A DNA stretch of 64,000 nucleotides, taken from assembly GCA_026874595.1 (NCBI GenBank), contig CM049311.1, forward strand, positions 60,952,453-61,016,452. The letters are read 5' to 3'. Source of the DNA: Sipunculus nudus. Taxonomy: Eukaryota > Annelida > Sipuncula > Golfingiida > Sipunculidae. Numbering within the stretch: position 1 is the first letter of the stretch; each line of letters begins with the position of its first letter. Shown here piece by piece: positions 12,885 to 24,000 of the stretch. The notes below the pieces were generated by a model. It did no database searches. It worked only from the letters and a program-made list of their open reading frames with translations, and was not told the DNA's origin. The translations under genes were made by a program, and so were the position numbers.

Positions 12885-15150
12885 ATATACTATTCTCTGG
12901 GGATGAACAGAAGGTTATGGATAATAGTCTGGTGATGATAAAAAGGTCATGGACAAAACTGTGGTACTGACAAGAAAATCATGGACAATACTCTGGTACT
13001 GACAAGAAGATCATGGACAATACTCTGGTGATGACAAGGATATGGACTATACTCTTGTGTTGACAAGAAGGTCATGTACTATACTCTAGTAATGACAAGA
13101 TGGATATGAAGAAGGGTATGGACAATATTCTGGTTCTGACAAGAAGATCATGGACAATACTCTGGATTATAAGGAAATGGACTATACTCTGATGTTGACA
13201 AGTAGGTCATGGACTATACTCTAGTAATGACAAGAAGGATATGAAGAAGGGTATGGACAATACTGTGGTACTGACAAGAAGATCATGGACAATACTCTGG
13301 TACTGACAATAATATCATGGACAATACTCTGGATTATAAGGATATGGACTATACTCTGGTGTTGACAAGTAGGTCATGGACTATACTCTAGTAATGACAA
13401 GAAGGATATGAAGAAAGGTAAGGACAATACTGTGGTATTGACAAGAAGGACACAGACTATACTCTATTGATGACAAGAAGGACATGGACTATACTCTGTT
13501 ATTGACAATAAGGATATGGACTATGCTCTGGTAATGAAAAGGTCATGGCCTTTACTCTGGTGATGACAAGGATATGGACAATACTCTGGTATTGACAAAA
13601 AGGACATGGATTATACATGGTGATGAAAAGAAGGAATTGGACAATACTCTGTACATGAAAAGAAGGTCATGGACTATACTCTGGTATTGACAAGAAGGAC
13701 ATGGGCCATACTCTGGTATTGACAATAAAGTCATGGACTTTACTCTTGTATTGACAAGAAGGTCATGTACTATACTCTACTAATGACAAGATGGATATGA
13801 AGAAGGGTATGGACAATACTCTGGTTCTGACAAGAAGATCATGGACAATACTCTGGATTATAAGGATATGGACTATACTCTGGTGTTGACAAGTAGGTCA
13901 TGGACTATACTCTAGTAATGACAAGAAGGATATGAAGAAAGGTAAGGACAATACTGTGGTATTGACAAGAAGGACACAGACTATACTCTATTGATGACAA
14001 GAAGGACATGGACTATACTCTGTTATTGACAATAAGGATATGGACTATGCTCTGGTAATGAAAAGGTCATGGCCTATACTCTGGTGATGACAAGGATATG
14101 GACAATACTCTGGTATTGACAAAAAGGACATGGATTACACATGGTGATGAAAAGAAGGAATTGGACAATACTCTGTACAAGAAAAGAAGGTCATGGACTA
14201 TACTCTGGTATTGACAAGAAGAACATGGGCCATACTCTGGTATTGACAATAAAGTCATGGACTTTACTCTTGTATTGACAAGAAGGTCATGTACTATACT
14301 CTAGTAATGACAAGATGGATATGAAGAAGATCATGGACAATACTCTGGATTATAAGGATATGGACTATACTCTGATGTTGACAAGTAGGTCATGGACTAT
14401 ACTCTAGTAATGACAAGAAGGATATGAAGAAGGGTATGGACAATACTGTGGTACTGACAAGAAGATCATGGACAATACTCTGGTACTGACAATAATATCA
14501 TGGACAATACTCTAGATTATAAGGATATGGACTATACTCTGGTGTTGACAAGTAGGTCATGGACTATATTCTAGTAATGACAAGAAGGATATGAAGAAAG
14601 GTAAGGACAATACTGTGGTATTGACAAGGACACAGACTATACAATATTGATGACAAGAAGGACATGGACTATACTCTGTTATTGACAATAAGGATATGGA
14701 CTATGCTCTGGTAATGAAAAGGTCATGGCCTATACTCTGGTTATGACAAGGATATGGACAATACTCTGGTATTGACAAAAAGGACATGGATTATACATGG
14801 TGAAGAAAAGAAGGAATTGGACAATACTCTGTACATGAAAAGAAGGTCATGGACTATACTCTGGTATTGACAAGAAGATCATGGGCCATACTCTGGTATT
14901 GACAATAAAGTCATGGACTTTACTCTTGTATTGACAAGAAGGATATGGACTATACTCTAGTGATGACAAGAAGTATAAGGACTATACTCTGGTAATGAAA
15001 AGAAGGTCATGGACTATACTCTAGTAATGACAAGAAAGATATCGACTTTACCCTGGTATTGACAAGAAGTTTATTGACAATAATCTGGTATTGACAAGAA
15101 GGTCACAGACAATGCTCTGGTGATGACAAGAAGGACATGGACTTTTTTAC
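12885..15150 (+). repeat. 32-bp minisatellite with higher-order repeats
   Basis: The basic unit is about 32 bp, of the type CTCTGGTATTGACAAGAAGG followed by ACATGGACTATA, with many variants (GTAATGACAAG, GTTCTGACAAG, GATTATAAGGATATGG). Variant order repeats as a block. The distinctive GATGGATATGAAGAAG variant occurs near 13101, 13792 and 14316, so two blocks of about 691 and 524 bp are followed by a third. Blocks 1 and 3 share an extra segment (GTACTGACAATAATATC) that block 2 lacks. Short minus-strand open frames at 13552-13734 and 14067-14258 are near-identical only because they lie in equivalent parts of the blocks. Confidence 0.9.
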
Positions 15151-15957
15151 TCTGATAATAAACTTTGAAACTTGATTATTGGCTCACTATCCATGTTTAA
15201 AAATAATAATCAGAGACGTATGAACCTCAAAAGGCACATACCCACAGACATAAACGTAACAGACAAAGTACATGAGTTGCCCAATTCCCTAACATCAGAA
15301 ATAGCATTTTTTTGGCTGTTTGTGTGATTACAACTATTTTTCTAAATACACAAGGGGTAATAATAAAACACTTTCCATTTGCCCTAAGCATCAACCATAA
15401 AAATACCATGCACCTCCCCAATGGAAAAACACAGCTGGCCCAGGATGGCATACGTGCTCCACAGCGTCAACTAGGGGAGCATGCAGCATATTTTTTACAT
15501 TCATCTTTACAGTGACACTAATACTTAATGTTGTACAGTGGCCAGTTACACCCTGGATTGGGAGTGTACAAAAACCAGTACAGTCGCTGAAACAAAGAAA
15601 TGACAACAAAGAGTGGTACCTAAAGACTACTCTTTGCGTTGATAGGCAAATCACAGTTGTCAGCCCCGAAACCTGTGCAGAACCCTTAGAGCTCAGTCTG
15701 ATATTTCAAGGCTGTCTCTCCGACATTCCTGACAGCTTTGTCATGGTGTAGTACTGTGTGGTACAAGTGGCACGTGGCTCCATTAAACTCATACAGATGT
15801 AATAATATTTTCTCTTTAATATATGCCTAATCTGATTACATAAAGGTAATCAAATTTACCCAAATTAAACAGTGTGTCTGAGACACTGCTGTTTTTATCA
15901 ATATTTATGACAACTCATGCCAGAACTATTTACTCTCAGTTCTTCTGACTAACAGGA

Positions 15958-15962
<5 letters not shown>
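15151..15962. other. unique DNA, no gene recognised
   Basis: Short frames open on both strands between 15230 and 15750, up to 87 codons, but I see no domain, signal peptide or splice structure that supports a gene. Confidence 0.5.
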
Positions 15963-16017
<55 letters not shown>

Positions 16018-16030
16018 TATATATATATAT
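15963..16030. repeat. (TA)n microsatellite
   Basis: An almost uninterrupted TA dinucleotide run broken by one TG and one TT step. It is self-complementary and could form a cruciform. Confidence 0.95.
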
Positions 16031-16789
16031 CTTAATATATACTTATAAGACTGAGATTGTGAACATTTTGGTTGTTTATATTATAAAATCTTCCTAAAAT
16101 GCAGCAGAGCAGGAAGCTGAGAATAATTAAAACTTTCATATTTCAATTAAATTCAATTTGTTATTTAAGGAGCCATATTAAAACTTAACTATAATCATGA
16201 ATAGGATTTGGATTAGTACATTTTTCCTGCAAAACAGACTGACTGACATCCTGAAAAAATTTAAATAAGAGGGCCCTGAATAGAGCACTGATATCTACCA
16301 TTTAATTCCATTTATAAAACAAATATGTGTCAATATATGTGTCAGTTATATGGAGTCAAACTATACAAAAATGGACAGATTGAGGTAGTACCATGCAGTC
16401 TTCTATACATTAGAGATACAGCAATCACTTCAAATGTTAACATAAAAAGACAGGATAAACATTACAGTTTTCAATTGTGAGAATATAATTAAGAGAATTA
16501 ATATTAAAAGTCTTGACTACTCAGTGTTCAGTAGGCTTAATTAAGGGAGTAGATGGCAGATGAGGTGGGGTCATGGCCCCAGAGTTGTGAAATGGGAAAC
16601 TGTTCTCCACTGCCTTTTCCTGGTATTCCTTACATGTTGTCCATACCTGGGATACCCAGGTCAATACAATAAATGTATATAGCATACAAATATATGTGAC
16701 ATGACAAGTAGAGAAAAGATAACATGGTAATTACAGAAACTATACTATAAGCTACAAGAAATCAATACCATTTTATCTCACCGTCCCCA

Positions 16790-16847
<58 letters not shown>

Positions 16848-18900
16848 AACACTTATATCAAGAAATATAAAACCATTTCTTCAATATTATATTAAAGAAA
16901 TATTTTTTTTTTTCAATGTGCATTCGTGTGTATATGAGAAAGATCCAAAGAGACAACAGCAATCAAGAAGAGAGACAGACAACCTTTGTCTTTCTGTCTC
17001 TCTCTGTATCTCCACTCACACGACACACTTGCATTGACAATCTTTTACAAATATGTACCAAGAAGCATAATCCAACAAAAGAAATGTGAGACATCTGAGT
17101 GTAAGTACTGTAATAAATATACTAACATGTTTTATGTGGATTTACACAGTTATATGCTTTATAATCCAGCCTTTCTGTGTTTTTGTCATCCCTGTTTCAT
17201 GCTCCATGTAATGCATATTTTGACGACATTATGGAAGAAAGAGGTGTTAAGCGGCCAACCAGTAAAACACAGTGAGTCAATGTTACATTTTTTACAGTTG
17301 TTTAACAGAAGAAATAATGGATAAGGCAATATTCTGATTTGAGTAATTTCTTTTCCAGCTTGATGGAAAGAATTTGGTATGGTTGCTCCTGCACATCAAT
17401 CGTTAACGAGACAGCCTGGGTGCTGTACAGGGAACAGCATACCAACTGTGTTGCTGTACACATTTTTGCCGTCTTAATTTATTCTTCACCTTGCTCGGTA
17501 TTATGAAGTGCATGCTTAAAGCAATGACATGCTCACTAGGACATAAAGCCTTCCCTGTACCACCCACACACACACACAGACTTAATATTAACGTGTGCTT
17601 GCAAATAACACCCAAAACTCATAAATAACCTTGGGCTGCTCAGTCTCATGTCTCTATGCCTATATTGCTTCAAAAACACAAAAGAATGCATCCCTGAAAC
17701 CAGAAAGGCGCCATTACAATAAGAAAATATTTCTATTATGTACCTTCAGCCTGGCTTACTGTACTGAACAAAGGAGACGTGCTGCAGATATGGTATAGTC
17801 AGTTGTATAGTGTATTAAATGCGGAGTCAGCTAAATGTGTACACACAAGTAATATCTTAAACTATGGGAACACTACCCAGTATGCTATGCCAAAACTTTG
17901 CAACTCTTGATGATGTATAATTTTTTAGTTACTTGTAAATACAAAATATAAAATCACAATATGAAGAAACATTTTTTGTTTTGTTTTGAAGATGAAACCA
18001 TTTTGTCTAATTGTTAGGAAAAACATATCAGATACAAATCAGATTATTGTGCTTGATACATTTTTTTCCAATGACAATTATAAGATACTGAATTGCTGAA
18101 GTTTGCTCAGTATTTAAGATGCAGTACACCTATAGAAATAAAGAAAAATGTTTAAGTTAGCTTTAAAAAGAAGTTAAGTATTTACAAAATTTCACTTTTT
18201 TAATGGTACCTGTGCAAATTAAAGTTACAAAGTGCATGGACCATGCCAAGGCATTATACATGTGTAAGTTTAACCTTTATGAAATGTATGTCACTGCATT
18301 GAACATTCTGAGCACTTGGATGACAAAAACCACTGAACAGAAATAAACACCCTTCCTAAAACCCTGCCCTTATCTGCAGATGTTATCTGTGAAGTAGTGT
18401 TGATACCTCCAACCACACATCAAGTGTGGATGGGGTCTTTCTATTTTTTTCTTCAGGATCATGGTGACTTCAAGCCTGACACGAGCTAGCTTCGACCAGC
18501 TGGCTAAGCAGGCCAGACAGCATTAATATTACACTGAGACCATGATATTCAGGGTTCCTACATCTCCAGGAGACCAAAATAACTTTTTTTTTATGACTTT
18601 TTAATGATCCTTTATGCAATATTAACAATAAACTTGTCAAGTTTTCACACGGTGTTTCACTGTCCCCAAGGTAATACATATTAACATATATTTCATGTCC
18701 TGCTAAAACCTATTTGCAGGATATGCACAAACATGGACTTTTGGGGCTCCAAATTTAGGTACAGTACTACTTGGTAAGATTAACTGCATTTTCTAAAATA
18801 AAAATAACATCACAAAAAATTAATGGTGGCCAAGGGTACTGAATAAGATAACCATGAAATGTAACTGGATCCACTTACTCAGTAAGGAGAAAGTCATGAT
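16031..18900. other. unique AT-rich DNA, no gene recognised
   Basis: The longest open frame (16986-17324, plus, 112 codons) has no recognisable domain and crosses low-complexity CT-rich sequence. A short CA run lies near 17567. I see nothing else that can be named. Confidence 0.5.
16793..16843. repeat. (AG)n microsatellite
   Basis: A perfect AG dinucleotide run of about 25 units. A reciprocal CT-rich patch lies near 16990-17010 (TCTTTCTGTCTCTCTCTG). Confidence 0.95.
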
Positions 18901-18909
18901 TATGGAATT

Positions 18910-19005
18910 ACCATTCTGATTGGTTCATAGCCATTTGACTAGAGTGATGATTGGCTAATACTTATTTTGCCATCATTTTGATTGGCTAATAGCTTGTCAC
19001 ATGAC
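18910..19005 (+). promoter_or_regulatory. three inverted CCAAT boxes at 31-bp spacing plus E-box
   Basis: ATTGG occurs at 18919, 18950 and 18981, so each is exactly 31 bp from the next. The surrounding units are diverged copies of a 31-bp repeat (GATTGGTTCATAG, GATTGGCTAATAC, GATTGGCTAATAG). An M-box-like GTCACATGAC follows at 18996-19005. In known animal promoters, multiple CCAAT boxes bound by NF-Y often sit 31-33 bp apart. I see no TATA box or recognisable gene immediately downstream, so promoter activity is inference. Confidence 0.4.
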
Positions 19006-19859
19006 ATAACTTTTCCAAATCTTCTGTGATGGGTACAAGTTCTTAACATTTCATTATCTTCATCATGCTCCAAAAGACTTCACCTTCTACAGGCCATGGA
19101 CTGATTTTTTAAAGAAAATCTCAACAGGATGAAACCTAGAATAGACCACTGATCTCAGGCCACAGTGAACCACTCCAGTAACTCCACATGGCCTTACTCT
19201 GCAATCTTCACAGATGACAGGAGACTTCCGCCTGCCACTTGCCTGTCCATTATACCAACCCAAAAAGACAGAGAAAAAAAGTGGCCTCAGCTGAGAGAAC
19301 TGAGAGCTCCCTCTACATCTGTTAGGACCAGCTGGTCACACCTGGGTGGCATGACATTACATGACCTTCACCCCACCTGATACAATCCAAATCATGCATA
19401 GCTGTCACTGCAGTATACATATATGTGATTTCTGTGTTTCTGACAAATTCAAGGTCACAGATGTATTCTGCCCTATCTCGTTCTGATGCTGGCCATAACC
19501 CAGCATTCTTTGGTGCATGTTCATTGTTTTCAGATTTTTTTAAAAGTGAGGTCAATGGTCTGCAGATGGTAACATGTACTATAGTGAGGATTAAGGTGAA
19601 TGTATGTTGGTATTCATTAAGTATCTTGCTTTTCAAATAATTTGTACACAGGAAAGGAACCATGTATGAAGCACTTGTTTTTGCACTTGAGAGAGGCTCT
19701 AAGATTCATTAAGCATTTTGAGTTGGGTTTGAGCCATGTACCTTTAATAATGTTAATAATGATTTTTTAAAATCTATTAATAATTTTATCAATGGTAGTG
19801 GCAATTTGTTACTAAAAGCAATTATACAGCAAAATTTTCATAAAAGGAAATCTTAATAG
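19006..19859. other. unique DNA downstream of CCAAT cluster
   Basis: Two short plus-strand frames (19165-19380, 19425-19640) and a 113-codon minus frame (19322-19663) overlap here. None has a recognisable domain. 19140-19400 is noticeably more complex and GC-richer than the flanks, so it could be a transcribed or regulatory block, but no exon can be called. Confidence 0.4.
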
Positions 19860-20040
19860 CCTATAACGTGATGCCTGGATAGTGGAGGGATAAAACACTT
19901 GGCTCTCTCTGCTGGTGACTTGGGTTCTATCCCCAGTGTGGCAATGAGAGTGGGTTGTATTTTTCCTCTGGTCCTCCGGTTTTCTCCACCCCTACACACT
20001 ACTAAATGCCACCATCTGAGCCATGGAGGGTGCAAAGGTT
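19860..20040 (+). mobile_element. tRNA-derived SINE-like element
   Basis: A tRNA-like head carries an A-box-like TGGATAGTGGAG (19876-19887) and a B-box-like GGTTCTATCCC (19923-19933) at a spacing suited to an internal RNA polymerase III promoter. The body includes CTCCGGTTTTCTCC (19974-19987), a motif type that recurs in the conserved central parts of several invertebrate SINEs. The head is too degenerate to be a functional tRNA: the B-box has T where the invariant G-A dinucleotide is expected, and I could not fold a clean acceptor stem. The tail and target-site duplication are unclear. The 3' limit is approximate. Confidence 0.5.
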
Positions 20041-20134
20041 AGTTATAAAAACTATTTGTACAATCATTGTTATATAAATAAGTATACATTTTATAAGCAA
20101 AAAGAAGTGACCAGGCAGATAAAAAGAATATATA

Positions 20135-21036
20135 ACAAGTGACCCATTGGTCATGACACTCAGCTGACTGGGAAGAGATTCGCAAAAGGAAATTTTATCA
20201 TCTGAATGGTAATATATACCCATTCAACTGAAGCATCAAACAGATTAACCAACAGGCCAAGATTGTGTCTGCATTTATATATATTTCAAAAATAGAGAAA
20301 AAATGCGTAAACTTAAAAAAAGGCTCCAGGTGGCTCCACCAGTCTGCAGAAACTAATAAAAACACTTAATGGACAATATACATGCAAAGAAGTATGGTGA
20401 TCTCTGCATTAGTTGTTCAGATACTTCAGCTTTTGTATCAAATTTTCCATTATTCTGAGGGATACTTCTGAGTCCTATAGCTTGAAGGATATGGGAAACA
20501 GAGACCTAATTTCAGGTTTCCACAGACACTTTTCATGGGCCTCCTTGCATGACAATTATTAAGAATGAAGATTCTAGGTCCAGTTGTTACTATTTGTACC
20601 CTGTTAACAGATGTCCACATTTTTTAAGGTCTCAAAAATAGAGAAAAAAAATCGTAAAAAATCGAAAAATACAGGTGGCGCCACCAGGCTACAGAACTGA
20701 TGGAACATCTCATGATTAATATGTATGCCAAAAATCATGACCATCAGTGATGTAGTTAATGAAATATTGAAGTTTTTGTATGAAATTTTTTACTATTCTG
20801 GGGGGTACTTTGGGGCCCCATAGCTGGAAGGATATGGGTAAGAGAGACCTAATTTCTGGTTTCCAAGGAGATTTTTCATGGACCTCTCAGAATGTCAAGT
20901 TACAAGTTTCTAGGTCCAGCGGTTACGATTTGTGCCAGGTTAATGGATGGACAGACAGACAGACGGACAGACAGACGGACGACGGACAAAGGGTGATCGC
21001 TATAGCTCAGATGACTTACAGTCAGCTGAGCTAAAA
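20135..21036 (+). mobile_element. family A element, copy with GGTGGCGCCACC-type core
   Basis: The 5' end reads ACAAGTGACCCATTGGTCA then CTCAGCTGA (20159-20167). The core is two tandem units of about 340 bp (roughly 20285-20630 and 20630-20945), each with GGTGGCtCCACC or GGTGGCGCCACC (20676 region) and a shared AAGGATATGGG...AGAGACCTAATTTC segment. Then comes a GACAGACGGAC microsatellite (20950-20990) and the 3' hairpin at 21004-21032, ending CTAAAAA. No reading frame encodes an enzyme, so the element is non-autonomous. The plan resembles HINEs (Helentron-related) and the bivalve pearl elements. Confidence 0.7.
21004..21032 (+). other. family A 3' terminal hairpin
   Basis: The arms are AGCTCAGATGACT and AGTCAGCTGAGCT with a 3-nt loop. 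12 of 13 positions pair. The right arm contains TCAGCTGAG, the inverse of the 5' CTCAGCTGA of the same element. Confidence 0.8.
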
Positions 21037-24000
21037 ATGGCACAACTTTTTCTTTTCATGTGTAACAACCAAATTAAAATAAACAAATGACATATGACAA
21101 ATTTTCAACTCTTAAATCAGCATGCAGACATTGCCAATATAAATGTGGCTGTTAACACCAGAAACATTAGCATGTGAAGAGCCTGGTTATTATGATTGAG
21201 AAGCTGGGACACATTAAACTGACACAGATTAAAGAGGAATGTGGATTGAAGAATTATCGGTTGGATGAGAACAGCTTTGTGGGAACAGGAGCTTCCTGAT
21301 ATTCCCTGTGAGAAGAGAATCCAGACAAGGGTGGTGATATCAGATCCATTTCAGGAAGAGAGTTTACCCCTCAGGGTGTTTCTCAGCCACTAATCCATGC
21401 CTCTTTTACCGGAATGTCTTATACTGTCACATGACACTGGCTGATCAGCCTTCACCCCTGTATGAGGGGATGTATTGTAGCCCTGGGGTAGGAACACACA
21501 GGAGCCCTCCCATTCTGGTCACAAGACTGAAAATACATGCAGCTTTGGTGTACAGTATCAGGCATAATGGGGCTTGACCTCTGACCTATCTCTAGGGTTG
21601 TGCCCCAATCATTTCAGCCTCCTCTATAGCCTCTGATCATAAGGTAACACTTGCAGCAGAAGTTATCAGCTCCAGACAGTTTTCAACAAAACACAAATTG
21701 TTTTCCATATTAATGTCTCAACACTAATGTAGCAGTAGGACCTATTTTCTACAGTATACAGGATGCCTTAACTCTATACATTAGATTACACAGTCTTATA
21801 TCAGATTTCAGTTTTAAACAATACTTAATTCTGAATGGCACATTTCTGACCCCTTGCTACCTGTTCCCATGAACTTAGTGCCTATGTAAATCTCGAATAA
21901 CTCAGAATATAGAATATAAGAAGGCCCTTTTTATTTTTGGTATTTTGTTCTTTCTCAACTTATTCAGTGCCCCTCTTGCAAGTTCCAGTAAAGAATGTCA
22001 GAAATTGCTCCTCTTTTTTTTGTCTCAATTACTTTAAAAACACCAAGTATCCATTCTTAATTGTCTCAGTTTGAGATTTTCATAAATCAATTGGGTTTTA
22101 TTCATATTGTTTTCCCATGTCCCTCATATCCATTCTCAATTACCTCTATTTTAAATATCAGAAATCACATCAATTTTCAGTAACTTGCTCTAAATCTTCA
22201 TTCCCCTTTAAAAAGAATTAAATAATAAGAAAATCTACTATCTTGTCTCATTTGAGTAATTATTAGGTTTAATATCTTTCCAAATGTGACACGTACCAAA
22301 TAAAAAAAAATAACTCAACAGTTAAGGATATCAGAAAATGCTGTTCATTTTACTCACTTCCTATCCCTACTTGTAATTAAAGTCCGGAATACTAAATTCG
22401 AGTTTCTTTCATGATTTTACTTTCTTTATTTTTCTTTATACTGGCCAATATCTGATCCATACAATCAAATCATTTTTAAATGATGGCAGATTTAGTCTAC
22501 CCTCATGAGGAAGTTAGCTAAGAGAGTTAAATGAGCAGCTGCATTTTATACAGATTTGTAGTTTTGACCACTGATAAATCCCCAGACAGAACAAATGTGA
22601 GGGATTGCAGGCTTAGCCCGGTCACCCAAATGAGGGGGTTCCTCCCTCAAGGGTCCTGGATCAGTTCCATCACATTAACTGCATCAGGGGGAGGGTACTC
22701 ATCTGACAGCTCACATGGGGTCCCCTGAAAGGCCACAGATTACACCAAAACAGTCTTATGCAACCACAGATCAAATTATGGCAGGTCAAGAGCTACCTGC
22801 AGATTTCAAACTTCTGTTTTTCCCAGCATGCTCTGGGGTTATGGACTAGCTTTGGATTTTAAAGTTCCACTCTTCCCAGCATGCACAGAATGGGATGAGA
22901 GAGGATGAACTTAATGGGGTGATGAAGTACTTAGTAATAACAGAGTACCAGTGTGTAACAGAGAGTGAAAGTGGCTTTCCTCCCATTACCCTATAGTTCT
23001 GATCAATGGCCACCGTCCCTGCAAATCCTTTCAAAACCAATAATTAGGTTCTCACCTGGACTAATTCGCTATTGTCTATCTTGAACAAAGGATGGTATAA
23101 TGTCTGCCAATTGCAATAATTACTTATATTCTTTTATCTGAAAAGATCTTAGTCACATTGTTTTTGGTATACAAGACAGAGGTAGAGTTTGATGAAAAGA
23201 AAACCTACATTAAAATGGAAATGTACTGGAAGTCCATGACATAATATAACAAAAGAATAACAAAATGCATAGTGGTATATGCAGGACTGACTTATCACAC
23301 ATTGGTGAACATTTTTGACAATACTCCATGAAAATTCTACAAGTCAGACACAACTTCATCAAAAATGCAGGGGTATTTCATATAATTAAGTTAAGATACA
23401 CTTTTATTATGGCAAATTTATAATATTATAAAGAATGTTCTTCATTTCAAACTTCAATTGTGAATAGCAAAGTTATCATTTTCTCTACAGAACATTGAGT
23501 CCCTGTGTATTACTTATCTCCTGAAAAAATGTTTATAGACTTAGTTATTGAGTGAAAAATCCTAAAATTAATGTTTCTCAATTATCAAAGGACAATTGTG
23601 CAACTACTGAAAAGACATTATGTATAACATAAAGTTAACAGATCACTCCTAACGGTGCTTCAGATGTCAAACTAGACCAGAAACCAGTGATTAATATGAG
23701 CAAGTTACAGAAGTAACCTATAAGGACTTTTTATTATCCCAACAAAGATGACATCTGCTTGTTTGGATGAGGGAACATCTTAGCATCCTCCCCAGTGGAA
23801 TAAACACTTAGCAGGACTTATACACAAGACCTGACACTGGATTGGAAATATTCTTTTGGGGAAAAGATCCCAAAATAGGATGACACCTGACTGTGACCCT
23901 AGCATGTAGGGTTATAAAGTGTTAGGTTGATTTCAATAGCACATCTGAGATTACATAACACAGGCAGAGACACTGACTAGGTCTTGTTTAGATGCACCTA

